Below, in pieces: positions 38,258 through 46,547 of a stretch of 64,000 nucleotides of DNA (position 1 is its first letter; every line of letters starts with the position of its first letter). The notes beneath the pieces were generated by a model that saw only the letters and a list, made by a program, of their open reading frames with translations, had not been told where the DNA came from and did not search any database. The translations under genes were made by a program, and so were the position numbers. This stretch comes from an uncultured Alphaproteobacteria bacterium. GTDB taxonomy: Bacteria > Pseudomonadota > Alphaproteobacteria > Rhizobiales > Aestuariivirgaceae. Where the stretch lies: positions 62,001-126,000 of the forward strand of contig CAMFKI010000005.1 in assembly GCA_945957365.1 (NCBI GenBank), given 5' to 3'.

Positions 38258-39088
38258 TCACAACCATGCAAGATCATGCACGGTGGCCACGATGCGGGCG
38301 TGCGGCACGGCCTTCAGCACCTCGGCCTCGGCCACGTGCAGCCCCTCGCTCGCATCGGTCACCCCTTCTGCAACAAGAAGGGCGTCAATTCCATAGTCCG
38401 CAGCGCCGCGGATATCGGTCTCGGGACCATCGCCGATGGCCAGGATGTCGGGCCTCTCGATGTCGCGCCCGGTGATGCGCCGGGCTTCCGCCAGGGCGAG
38501 GTCATAGATCGGCGCATAGGGCTTTCCCGCCATCATCACCTCGCCGCCGCGCGCGGCAAACATCTCCGCCAGCATGCCGGCGCAATAGAGGATGCGCTCG
38601 CCCTTCCGCACGATCTTGTCCGGGTTGGCGCAGATCATGGCCAGGCCGCGGCGCTTCATGTCGTCGAGCAGCGGCTCGTAATCCTCGAGCCGGTCGTTCA
38701 GGTCATCGAACAGCCCGGTGCACAGCACCGCCTCGGCCTCGTCGAGCCCGACGCGCACGACACCCGTGCCCTCGTAGATCGAATGGTCGCGCTGGGCGCC
38801 GAGGTGGAACACCTTGCCGCCGCCGTGGAGCTTCATCAGCACCTGCGTCACGTCGCCCGAGGTGACGATGCGGTCATGGCTGGCGGGGTCGACACCGATC
38901 TCGCGGAGCTGCGTCTCGACGCCCAGGTTGCTGCGCGGCGAATTGGTGACGAGGATGACGGTGCCGCCCCCGGCGCGATGTCGCTTCAGCGCGGCGACCG
39001 TCAGCGGAAACGGCGCCACGCCATTGTGCACGACACCCCAGATGTCGCAGAACCATACCGGATAGGCTTCGGAAAATGACTGCATCAT
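38258..39088 (-). CDS. TIGR01459 family HAD-type hydrolase
   Basis: A 276-residue HAD-superfamily protein of subclass IIA. Motif I is FCDIWGVVHNG (about 13-23), motif II the VTNSPR (about 47), and motif IV the GDGPETDIRGA (about 213), with the lysine in GKPYAPIY (about 188). The IWGVVHNG string is characteristic of the TIGR01459 family, which is common in alphaproteobacteria and usually adjacent to ribF. Substrate unknown; a sugar or nucleotide phosphate is likely by family. Confidence 0.92.
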   Translation of the reverse strand: MMQSFSEAYPVWFCDIWGVVHNGVAPFPLTVAALKRHRAGGGTVILVTNSPRSNLGVETQLREIGVDPASHDRIVTSGDVTQVLMKLHGGGKVFHLGAQRDHSIYEGTGVVRVGLDEAEAVLCTGLFDDLNDRLEDYEPLLDDMKRRGLAMICANPDKIVRKGERILYCAGMLAEMFAARGGEVMMAGKPYAPIYDLALAEARRITGRDIERPDILAIGDGPETDIRGAADYGIDALLVAEGVTDASEGLHVAEAEVLKAVPHARIVATVHDLAWL

Positions 39089-39100
39089 CAGCGGCGGGCG

Positions 39101-40297
39101 TCAGGCGACGTTGGCTCTGCGCGCCGCGGCGGGGGCAACGCCGGCATCCGGCCGCACCTTGCGCGGCGGCGCGAAGAACGGGCCGAAGCCGAAGCGCGCG
39201 AAGCGGCTCACCGCGGTGGCCTGCTGCGGCGTCTTGACGTCGCCCACCAGCACCTGGATCTGCAGGGCGCGCGCCTGCTTGGCGAATTCGCTCCACGCGG
39301 CGTTGGGGCCGGAGCCTGCATCCACCGCATGCGGCGGGAAGGACAGGAACTTCACGCCGAGCTGGCGCAGTGCGGCAAGGTCGAGCCCGCCGAGATAAAC
39401 CTCGCGCAGCGCCAGCGTCGCGCCGGAGCGCGCCAGCCGCGCCAGGTTCTCGATCCCCGCGCCGTCGAGCTGGCCCAGCTCCTGCTGGGCGAATTCGAAC
39501 ACCATGCCATCGGCGATGTCGCCGTCGCGCTGCAGCAGCGCCAGCAGGCGGCCGGCCTCCTCCTTGCTGGCCAGCGTGGCGCGGCCCACCGGCACGAAGA
39601 TGCGGAGGCCCGGGTTGCGCAGCCGCAGCCGGCGCAGCACCGGCGCCACCATGCGCACCATGCGCAGGTCGACGGCGGCGCGCATGCCGCCCTGCTCGGC
39701 CTTCTGCATCAGTTCGTCGTGGCTGACGAGCTTGCCGCGGCCGTCGGCCAGCCCCACGAGGGCGCGGTAATGGCTGGTCGCCCCGGTGGCGAGCTCGACC
39801 ACGGGCTCGAGCAGCAGCGTCAGCTGCTCGCGGCCGGTGGCCTTGCCGGGCCTTGGTTCGGACTTTGCTTCGGATGAGGCCGCTGCCGGCGTCTCGGAGG
39901 CCGGCGGATATTGCCGCCAGCGCGGCTGCCCGGCGACGAAATCCTGGAACTCGCGGCGCAGCCCATCGATGTCGGCGGCAATGGCCTCCACCTGCTGCAG
40001 CGACACTGCCTCGTCGCTGCGGATTTCGACCGAGGCGATGCGCTCCATCGCATCCTGGGCCTTTCCCGCAAGCCCACGCAGCGAGTCCTGCTGCGCCCAC
40101 AGCCATTCCTCGTGGCGCGACAGCTTCACGGCCACCACCGTCGCGGCCACCAGCATGCAGCAGGAAAGAAGAAGGATGGCGCCCGCAACGGCCGTCATTT
40201 GCGGGCCCGCGGCCACGACGAGGTAGGCCGCGATGCCGATCGCAGCGAGCGGAAAGGCGGTGAGCCCCAGCATCACCGGCGCCATGTGTCGTGACAT
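39101..40297 (-). CDS. Membrane-anchored degenerate EAL-domain protein
   Basis: A 398-residue protein. Two N-terminal membrane spans (about 7-27 and 34-56), a helical linker with coiled-coil character (about 60-120), then an EAL-like domain (about 150-385). The catalytic signature is lost: where EAL-R is expected the sequence reads YRALVGL, and the DDFGTG metal loop is replaced by LREVYLGG. It is therefore expected not to cleave cyclic-di-GMP and may bind it or a protein partner. The ATG at 40297 has a GAGG site 5 bases upstream. It follows a terminator-separated aminotransferase gene and runs into the HAD/ribF genes. Confidence 0.85.
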   Translation of the reverse strand: MSRHMAPVMLGLTAFPLAAIGIAAYLVVAAGPQMTAVAGAILLLSCCMLVAATVVAVKLSRHEEWLWAQQDSLRGLAGKAQDAMERIASVEIRSDEAVSLQQVEAIAADIDGLRREFQDFVAGQPRWRQYPPASETPAAASSEAKSEPRPGKATGREQLTLLLEPVVELATGATSHYRALVGLADGRGKLVSHDELMQKAEQGGMRAAVDLRMVRMVAPVLRRLRLRNPGLRIFVPVGRATLASKEEAGRLLALLQRDGDIADGMVFEFAQQELGQLDGAGIENLARLARSGATLALREVYLGGLDLAALRQLGVKFLSFPPHAVDAGSGPNAAWSEFAKQARALQIQVLVGDVKTPQQATAVSRFARFGFGPFFAPPRKVRPDAGVAPAAARRANVA

Positions 40298-40422
40298 TCT
40301 GCCTCGACCCCTTACCCCGTCACGTACCCCGCCCCGCCATGATTCGTTCATCGACGCGGGCAACTGCTTATGGAATCGCATGAAACGATCTCTCCGGGAA
40401 GTCCTGTCTCCGTAGTTCCAAC

Positions 40423-40454
40423 AGAAAAGGCCGGTGGGTCGCCCCACCGGCCTT
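40423..40454 (-). terminator. Rho-independent terminator of the aminotransferase gene
   Basis: A perfect 12-bp stem (AAGGCCGGTGGG / CCCACCGGCCTT) with a 4-base loop, followed on the minus strand by TTTTCTG. It lies 28 bases after the stop of the aminotransferase gene. Confidence 0.88.
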
Positions 40455-40481
40455 CGCAACTGCAAACGCTTGTGACGCCGA

Positions 40482-41840
40482 TCAGGCCACCGAGGCCAGC
40501 ACCTTCGGCAGCTTGTCCGAGAAGATCTCGTCGATCTGATTCTCGGTGATCATCAGCGGCGGCGAGAGTGCAATCGTATCCGCTGTGATGCGGACCAGCA
40601 GGCCCACGTCGTGGAAGCCGTTTTCCATCGCCTTGTAGGCCCTGAGGCCCGGCGAGCCCTCGATCGGCTTCAGGTCGATGGCCGCCACGAGGCCGATGGT
40701 GCGGATGTCTTCGACCAGCGGATGGCCCTTGAGCGTGAAGGCCGCGTCCGCCCAGACGTTCTCGAGCTTCTTGGCGTTCTCGAACAGCTTCTCGTCACGG
40801 TACAGGTCCATGGTGGCCACGCCCGCCGCGGCCGCCATCGGGTGGCCGGTGTAGGTATAGCCGTGGAACAGCTCGATCACGTGGTCCGGGCCGTTCATGA
40901 ACTTGTCGTAGATGCCCTGGCGCACCATGCAGCCGCCCATCGGCACGGTGCCCGAGGTCACGCCCTTGGCGAAGGTCAGGATGTCGGGAAGAACGCCGAA
41001 GCGCTCCGCCGCGAAGGCGTGGCCCAGGCGGCCGAAGCCGGTGATGACCTCGTCGAAAATCAGCAGGATGCCATGCTTGGTGCAGATCTCGCGCAGGCGC
41101 TTCAGGTAGCCCTTGGGCGGCGGCAGCACGCCCGTCGAACCAGCCATCGGCTCGACGATGACGGCGGCGATGGTCGAGGCGTCATGCAGCGCCACGAGGC
41201 GCTCGAGCTCGTCGGCCAGATGCGCGCCCCACTCCGGCTCGCCGCGGGTGAAGGCCTGTTCCTTGCGGTTGTAGGTGTGCGGCAGGTGGTCGACACCGGC
41301 GATCATGGCGCCGAACCACTTGCGGTTGGCGACCATGCCGCCGACCGAGATGCCGCCGAAGTTCACGCCGTGATAGCCGCGCTCGCGGCCGATCAGGCGG
41401 GTGCGGCTCGCCTCGCCGTTGGCGCGGTGATAGGCCAGCGCGATCTTCAGCGCGGTGTCGGCGGCTTCCGATCCCGAGTTGCAGAAGAAGGCATAGTTCA
41501 GGTCGCCCGGCGCCATGGTGGCCAGGCGCGAGGCGAGCTCGAACACCTTGGGATGGCCGAACTGGAAGGTCGGCGCGAAGTCGAGCTCGGCGGCCGACTT
41601 CTGGATGGCTTCGACGATGGGGCCGCGGCAGTGGCCGGCATTCGAGCACCACAACCCGGCGGAACCGTCGAGGATCGGGCGGCCGGTCATGTCGTAGTAA
41701 TGCATGTCCTTGGCGCGGGCGATCATGCGCGGGCGCTTCTTGAAGGCGCGGTTGGGCGTGAAGCCCATCCAGAACGGTTCAAGGTTGTTGGGCGAGGGTT
41801 CCCAGTTGGCAGCGCCTTCCAGGTTCACGGGCTTGTTCAT
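40482..41840 (-). CDS. Class III omega-amino acid aminotransferase (beta-alanine:pyruvate type)
   Basis: A 452-residue PLP enzyme that moves an amino group from an omega-amine or beta-alanine to pyruvate. Class III signatures: NSGSEAADTALKIAL (about 120), LIFDEVITGFGRLG (about 258-271) and the PLP lysine in LTFAKGVTSGTVPMGG (about 291). The opening WMGFTPNRAFKKRPRM and the length match beta-alanine:pyruvate transaminases. It has a strong promoter and a hairpin-bearing leader upstream, and its own terminator, so it is a single-gene transcript. The adjacent polyamine-type importer suggests an imported amine as substrate (inference). Confidence 0.93.
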   Translation of the reverse strand: MNKPVNLEGAANWEPSPNNLEPFWMGFTPNRAFKKRPRMIARAKDMHYYDMTGRPILDGSAGLWCSNAGHCRGPIVEAIQKSAAELDFAPTFQFGHPKVFELASRLATMAPGDLNYAFFCNSGSEAADTALKIALAYHRANGEASRTRLIGRERGYHGVNFGGISVGGMVANRKWFGAMIAGVDHLPHTYNRKEQAFTRGEPEWGAHLADELERLVALHDASTIAAVIVEPMAGSTGVLPPPKGYLKRLREICTKHGILLIFDEVITGFGRLGHAFAAERFGVLPDILTFAKGVTSGTVPMGGCMVRQGIYDKFMNGPDHVIELFHGYTYTGHPMAAAAGVATMDLYRDEKLFENAKKLENVWADAAFTLKGHPLVEDIRTIGLVAAIDLKPIEGSPGLRAYKAMENGFHDVGLLVRITADTIALSPPLMITENQIDEIFSDKLPKVLASVA

Positions 41841-41962
41841 CGGTCAAATCTCCTCCGAGCGATGGTCGGTGATAGCAGAAAGCCAGTCCCCAAGGAAATG
41901 CACCAGCTTTCCCCGACGCTTGGGCCAGGCCCACACTGTCGTGCCGTCAGCCACCTCTGCGG

Positions 41963-42048
41963 GCGTCATCCCGGCGAAAGCCGGGACCCCGCTTTCTATC
42001 CAGAGGGGACCGCCCAAAGCGGGGCCCCGGCTTTCGCCGGGGTGACGC
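41963..42048. repeat. Long palindromic intergenic repeat (33-bp arms)
   Basis: Arms at 41963-41995 and 42016-42048 pair over 33 bp with two mismatches, both allowing G-U pairs in RNA, around a 20-base loop. The arm core is TCATCCCGGCGAAAGCCGGG, a sequence familiar as a dispersed palindromic element in many alphaproteobacterial genomes. It falls in the untranslated leader of the aminotransferase transcript. Confidence 0.85.
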
Positions 42049-42085
42049 CGTGGGGGTGGGGAAACCCAATTATCGAGAATACCCC

Positions 42086-42114
42086 CTTATACCCGAACCA
42101 GCGCGCGCTGTCAA
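42086..42114 (-). promoter_or_regulatory. Consensus sigma-70-type promoter for the aminotransferase gene
   Basis: On the minus strand, TTGACA (42114-42109), a 17-base spacer and TATAAG (42091-42086), the best promoter match I see in the window. Twelve bases upstream of the -35 lies the palindrome CTTATATAAG (42126-42135). The start codon is about 240 bases downstream, leaving a long leader that contains the hairpin repeat. Confidence 0.7.
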
Positions 42115-42160
42115 GGACTATTTCCCTTATATAAGAAAATACCCTCTCCCCGCCCGGATC

Positions 42161-42790
42161 TCAGGCCCCCGCAGCCACCATCCGGAAACCCGCCAAGACG
42201 GCCCTGTGCTGGCGGCGGAGGTGGCTGCGGAGTTCCGTGAGGCTCATCGCCTCGTCCTTCACGAACACGATGAAGTTCATGTTCGTATTGTTGAAAATGA
42301 CCTCGCCCAGGGCGCGGGCGTCGGCTTCGCGGCTGAGCGAGCCCAGTGCCTGCAGCTTTTCGATCAGCGCCACGGTCTGGCTGGCCAGCGCCACGTCGAG
42401 GTCGGCATAGGTCTCGCCGAAGGGGCTCATCGGCTGGGTGGTCGAGATCGCCATGGCCTGCCGCCACATCTCCTTCGACAGGTAGTGCAGCGAATGCTCG
42501 ACGTAGCCACCGACCAGCGCATCGACCGCGGCCTCGGCACGGGCCGGCGGGCGGGCGATCACCTCTTCGCCAAGGCGAAGCACCTCCTCGACCTCGAGCG
42601 ACACGATGGCGACGAGCAGGTCGCCCTTGTTGCGGTAGTAATTGTAGATGGTCCCGATCGACACCTCGGCCGCCGCCGCGATCGCCTCCATCTTCACCGT
42701 CTCGTAGCCCTGCTCGCGGAACAGCCGTGTGGCCGCCTCGACGATGCGGTCGTGGCGGATGGCTTTCTGGCGCTCGCGCAGGCCTGACAT
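42161..42790 (-). CDS. TetR family transcriptional regulator
   Basis: A 209-residue repressor. The DNA-binding domain is at about 10-56: HDRIVEAATRLFREQGYE, then EAIAAAAEVSIGTIYNYYRNKGDLL. The C-terminal ligand domain is unassigned. I use the ATG at 42790; a GTG five codons upstream is possible. It is divergent from the polyamine-type ABC importer, 79 bases apart, and probably controls it. The ligand would then be the imported compound or a product of it (inference). Confidence 0.92.
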   Translation of the reverse strand: MSGLRERQKAIRHDRIVEAATRLFREQGYETVKMEAIAAAAEVSIGTIYNYYRNKGDLLVAIVSLEVEEVLRLGEEVIARPPARAEAAVDALVGGYVEHSLHYLSKEMWRQAMAISTTQPMSPFGETYADLDVALASQTVALIEKLQALGSLSREADARALGEVIFNNTNMNFIVFVKDEAMSLTELRSHLRRQHRAVLAGFRMVAAGA

Positions 42791-42814
42791 CGGGTCACTG
42801 TGCACCAGTTTTGG

Positions 42815-42841
42815 AATTGACTCAACTTTGTAATTGGTTCA
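42815..42841. promoter_or_regulatory. Direct repeat in the TetR/importer divergent promoter region
   Basis: AATTGACTCA (42815-42824) and AATTGGTTCA (42832-42841) form a direct repeat with 17-base periodicity. The first copy contains TTGACT, usable as a -35 towards the importer. A TetR operator is expected in this 79-base gap, and these repeats are the most ordered sequence there. Confidence 0.35.
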
Positions 42842-42869
42842 GCTTTTGCCCATCAGGGAGAAACGCCAC

Positions 42870-43934
42870 ATGACCAACAGTCTCACGCGCCGTCTCTTCG
42901 GCGCTTCACTCGCCGCCCTGGCCCTCATCGGGTCCTGCGCCGCCGCTTCCGCCGCCGACCTCAATGCGCTGGTCTGGTGCGACCATTCCGACCCGAACCT
43001 GCTGAAGCCCTTCGAGGACGCCACCGGCATCAAGGTCAACGTCAAGGAGTTCGAGGGCACCGGCGCCGGCCTCGCCATCGTCGACCAGTCGCAGCCCGGC
43101 GACTGGGACGTGATGGTCATCGACACGGTGGACGTCCGCCGCGGCGTCGACCGCGGGCTGTTCGAGCCGCTGCCCGAGGACAAGCTCCCCATGGCCGACA
43201 TCTTTCCCGAGGTGCTGATGGACCAGCACGCGGTGATCGGCGGCAAGCGCTACGGCATCACCGAGAAGTTCGGCTACAACACCATCGGCTTCAACAAGTC
43301 GAAGGTCGACGCCGCCGACATGGACACGCTCGGCGTGCTGACCAACGACAAGTACAAGGGCAAGATCACCATCTACGATTACTACCTCCCCGTGATGGGG
43401 CTTGCCGCCATGGCGATCGGCAAGAAGACCTCGGACCTCACCGAGGCCGACCTGCCGGCGCTGAAGGAAGTCCTGCAGAAGATGAAGGCCAACGCCAAGG
43501 CGGTGACCGACGTGGCGGCGAGCCAGACCGCGCTCGCCACCGGCGAGGCCGACATCCTGATCGGCGGCGGCGAATGGGTGACGGCCGGCATCGCCAAGGA
43601 CAATCCCAACCTCGACTTCTCGATCCCCAAGGAGGGTGCCGTCCTCTGGTCGCAGTCGCTCGCCATGTTCAAGGATTCGAAGAACAAGGACAACGCGCTG
43701 AAGTTCATCCAGTACATCCTGAGCCCCGAGGGCCAGGCCAGGCTCGCCACCTCGTCCTGCTACTGGGGCATGCCGGCCAACCGCAAGGCGGCCCTCACCG
43801 ACGACCAGAAGAAGATCCTGCGCTTCGACGAGCAGCCGGACTTCCTCAAGCGCGCCCAGGAATATCCCGCACCTTCGGAAGATCTCGACAAGAAGATGCA
43901 GGACCTGTGGACCGCAATGATCCAGGGTCAGTGA
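42870..43934 (+). CDS. ABC transporter substrate-binding protein, spermidine/putrescine (PotD) type
   Basis: A 354-residue periplasmic binding protein. Signal peptide about 1-29 (RRLFGASLAALALIGSCAAA core), followed by ALVWCDHSDPNLLKPFEDATG-like opening of the PotD/PotF class in two parts (WCDHSDPNLLKPFE, then GIKVNVKEF). The segment DVMVIDTVDVRRGVDRGLFEP is the usual hinge strand. Residues that fix the ligand cannot be assigned by eye. The ATG at 42870 has an AGGGAGA site. First gene of a tightly coupled importer operon; its stop overlaps the first permease start. Confidence 0.93.
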   Translation: MTNSLTRRLFGASLAALALIGSCAAASAADLNALVWCDHSDPNLLKPFEDATGIKVNVKEFEGTGAGLAIVDQSQPGDWDVMVIDTVDVRRGVDRGLFEPLPEDKLPMADIFPEVLMDQHAVIGGKRYGITEKFGYNTIGFNKSKVDAADMDTLGVLTNDKYKGKITIYDYYLPVMGLAAMAIGKKTSDLTEADLPALKEVLQKMKANAKAVTDVAASQTALATGEADILIGGGEWVTAGIAKDNPNLDFSIPKEGAVLWSQSLAMFKDSKNKDNALKFIQYILSPEGQARLATSSCYWGMPANRKAALTDDQKKILRFDEQPDFLKRAQEYPAPSEDLDKKMQDLWTAMIQGQ

Positions 43935-44770
43935 GCCAGACGTCCACTTCGCGCATCGGATGGGCCAGCGTCACACCGGCACTGCTGTGGACGCTGGTCT
44001 TCTTCGTCGTGCCCTTCGTGGCGATGGGGGTGATGAGCCTTCACCCGCACGCCGGCGAGGGCGTGAGCCTTGACGCCTACACCCAGTTCTTCACCAACCC
44101 CAGCTACTGGCTCGCGCTCGTCAACTCGCTCGAGGTGACGCTCGTCGTCACCGTGGTCTCGGTGCTGCTGGCCTATCCCTTCGCCTGGATCCTCGCCTTC
44201 ATGGTGCCCGAGCGCTGGCAGCGACTGGCGCTGATGCTGGCGGTCCTGCCGTTCTGGACCTCCTACGTCGTGCGCTCCTATTCCTGGCTCCTCGTGCTGG
44301 CCGAGAAGGGTGTCGTCAATTCCGCGCTCGTCGACCTCGGCCTGCTGGCGGAGCCGGTCCAGCTTGCCAACACCCGCACCGCCACGGTGATCGGCTTCGT
44401 CCACTTCTTCGTGATGCTCCTGACACTGACGATCTTCGCCAACCTGAAGCAGCTCTCGCCCAACTACCGCAAGGCCGCGGCGGACCTCGGCGCCTCCGGC
44501 ACCCAGACCTTCATCCACGTGATCCTGCCGCTCACCCTTCCCGGCATCATGGTGGGCGCCTTCCTCACCTTCGTGCTGGCGATCGGCGACTACATCACGC
44601 CGCAGATCCTGGGGGGCAACAACGAGCTCCTGATGCCGCAGCTCATCATGATGCAGGTCGGACGGCGCGGCGACTTCGCCTCGGCCTCGGCCCTCTCGCT
44701 CATCCTGATGGCCGTGGTCAGCATCGCCTATCTCGCCTGCGCCCGCTGGCTGAAGATCGAGAGGGCGTGA
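43931..44770 (+). CDS. ABC transporter permease, PotB type
   Basis: A 279-residue inner-membrane permease with six spans. The EAA loop that contacts the ATPase reads KAAADLGASGTQTFIHVILPL (about 177-197). GDYITPQILGG is typical of PotB-like permeases. Start is GTG at 43931, forming GTGA with the binding-protein stop, so translation is coupled. The frame is open far upstream, but that part lies inside the binding-protein gene. Confidence 0.93.
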   Translation: MSQTSTSRIGWASVTPALLWTLVFFVVPFVAMGVMSLHPHAGEGVSLDAYTQFFTNPSYWLALVNSLEVTLVVTVVSVLLAYPFAWILAFMVPERWQRLALMLAVLPFWTSYVVRSYSWLLVLAEKGVVNSALVDLGLLAEPVQLANTRTATVIGFVHFFVMLLTLTIFANLKQLSPNYRKAAADLGASGTQTFIHVILPLTLPGIMVGAFLTFVLAIGDYITPQILGGNNELLMPQLIMMQVGRRGDFASASALSLILMAVVSIAYLACARWLKIERA

Positions 44771-45543
44771 TGTCGCGCGCCATCGCCACCATCTACGCCC
44801 TGCTGCTCTACGGCTTCATCTTCCTGCCCGTGGCGGTGCTGGTGCTGTTCTCCTTCCAGGCCTCGCTGTTCCCCATCCCGCCCTTCACCGGGCCGTCGCT
44901 GCGCTGGTATGCGGCGGTGCTGGGTGACGCGCGGCTCACGGCGGGGCTCGGCAATTCCATCATGGTGGCCCTGACGAGTTCGGCTATCGCCACGCTGCTG
45001 GGCTTCCTCTCGGCCTGGGGCTTCGCCCGCTTCCACCTGCCGGCCTCCGCCTTCCTCCGTGGGCTGATCACCCTGCCGCTCACGGTGAGCTACCTCATCA
45101 TCGGCATGGGCCTCCTGATCTTCTTCAACTGGGCGGGCATGCCGAAGTCGCTCATGGCAGCGGGGATCGGCCACGTGGTGATCAACCTGCCACTGTGTTT
45201 CGCCATCATCTACAGCCAGATGGGCGATCACCAGGCCAACATCGAGCGCGCCGCCCGCGACCTCGGCGCCGGCGAGGCCCATGTCCTGCTGCTCGTCACG
45301 GCGCCCATGATGTGGCCCGCCCTCTTCGCCAGCTTCTTCCTGTCCATGACCTTCTCGTGGGACGAGTTCGTGATCTCCTTCCTGCTCACCAGGTTTGAGA
45401 CAACGCTGCCCGTCGAGATCTGGAACCTGCTGCGCGCCGGACTCAACCCCAAGACCAACGCGGTGGGGGCCATGGTCTTCGGCGTCTCCATCATCCTCGC
45501 CATCGTCTTCGAACTCGTCGCCTTCCGAAAGCGCCCGCAATGA
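44770..45543 (+). CDS. ABC transporter permease, PotC type
   Basis: A 257-residue permease with six spans. The EAA loop is ERAARDLGAGEAHVLLLVTAP (about 160-180), and SMTFSWDEFVISFLLT is characteristic of PotC-like subunits. The ATG at 44770 shares one base with the stop of the preceding permease (TGATG); a GTG one codon earlier is the alternative. Its stop overlaps the ATPase start. Confidence 0.93.
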   Translation: MSRAIATIYALLLYGFIFLPVAVLVLFSFQASLFPIPPFTGPSLRWYAAVLGDARLTAGLGNSIMVALTSSAIATLLGFLSAWGFARFHLPASAFLRGLITLPLTVSYLIIGMGLLIFFNWAGMPKSLMAAGIGHVVINLPLCFAIIYSQMGDHQANIERAARDLGAGEAHVLLLVTAPMMWPALFASFFLSMTFSWDEFVISFLLTRFETTLPVEIWNLLRAGLNPKTNAVGAMVFGVSIILAIVFELVAFRKRPQ

Positions 45544-46544
45544 CGGCTCTCGTCTCCATCGACCACGTCTCCCACAGCTTCGGCCCGACCAGGGTGCTGG
45601 ACGACGTGTCGCTCCATCTCGAACCCGACAGCTACACCGTGCTGCTCGGCCCCTCGGGCTCCGGCAAGACCACGCTGCTGTCGATCCTCGGCGGCTTCCT
45701 CGCACCCGAGCAGGGCCGCGTGATGATCAGGGGCCAGGATTGCACCGCCATGGCGCCGGCGAAACGCCCCACCGCGACGGTGTTCCAGGACTATGCCCTG
45801 TTCCCGCACATGACCATCGGCGGCAACGTGGGCTTCGGCCTGCGCATGAAGGGTGTTCCCAGGGCGGAGCGCGATGCGAAGGCCCGCGCCATGCTCGATG
45901 TCGTCGGCCTCGCCGCCGCCTTCGAGCGCAAGCCGCATCAGCTGTCCGGTGGCCAGCGCCAGCGCGTGGCGCTCGCCCGGGCCCTCATCGTCGAACCCGC
46001 CGTGCTGCTGCTCGACGAGCCGTTGGGGGCGCTCGACCTCAAGCTCCGCCGCCAGATGCAGGACGAGTTGAAGGCCATCCAGAAGCGCGTCGGCACCGCC
46101 TTCATCCACGTGACGCACGACCAGGAAGAGGCCATGGCGCTGGCCGACCACGTGGTGGTGATGAACCTCGGCCGGATCGAGGACCAGGGCAGCCCTGAGC
46201 GCGTCTATGCCAGGCCCGCCACGCGCTTCACCGCCACCTTCATGGGCGAAAGCACCATCGTACCGGGCCAGGTCTCGAACGGAATGATCGACACCGCGCT
46301 CGGCCGATTCGCCGCCCCCGCCGATGCGGCGCAGGTGGCCGTCCGGCCCGAACACGTCTCGCCGGGCGGCACGCTGCAGGGCGATGTGGTCGATGTCGTC
46401 TATCAGGGCGCGTTCAAGCGCGTGACGGCACGGGTGAACGGTATCGACCTGCTGGCAAGGCTTCCGGCCGAGACCACGCTCACGCCCGGCCAGCGCGTCT
46501 CGCTCGGCATCGACCCCGCCCACGTCATCGTGCTGAAGGGCTGA
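45540..46544 (+). CDS. ABC transporter ATP-binding protein, PotA type
   Basis: A 334-residue ATPase of the importer. All motifs are intact: Walker A GPSGSGKTT (about 38-46), Q loop VFQDYALFPHM, signature LSGGQRQRVALARAL, Walker B AVLLLDEPLGALD, and switch histidine in FIHVTHDQEEAMAL. A TOBE-type regulatory domain fills about 240-334. The start overlaps the permease stop as ATGA. With one binding protein, two permeases and this protein, the importer is complete. Confidence 0.95.
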   Translation: MTALVSIDHVSHSFGPTRVLDDVSLHLEPDSYTVLLGPSGSGKTTLLSILGGFLAPEQGRVMIRGQDCTAMAPAKRPTATVFQDYALFPHMTIGGNVGFGLRMKGVPRAERDAKARAMLDVVGLAAAFERKPHQLSGGQRQRVALARALIVEPAVLLLDEPLGALDLKLRRQMQDELKAIQKRVGTAFIHVTHDQEEAMALADHVVVMNLGRIEDQGSPERVYARPATRFTATFMGESTIVPGQVSNGMIDTALGRFAAPADAAQVAVRPEHVSPGGTLQGDVVDVVYQGAFKRVTARVNGIDLLARLPAETTLTPGQRVSLGIDPAHVIVLKG

Positions 46545-46547
46545 ATC

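Noticed and set aside
42977..43930. Apparent N-terminal fusion of a 300-residue region to the PotB-type permease
   Set aside because: This part is the binding-protein gene read in another frame; the permease begins at the GTG at 43931.
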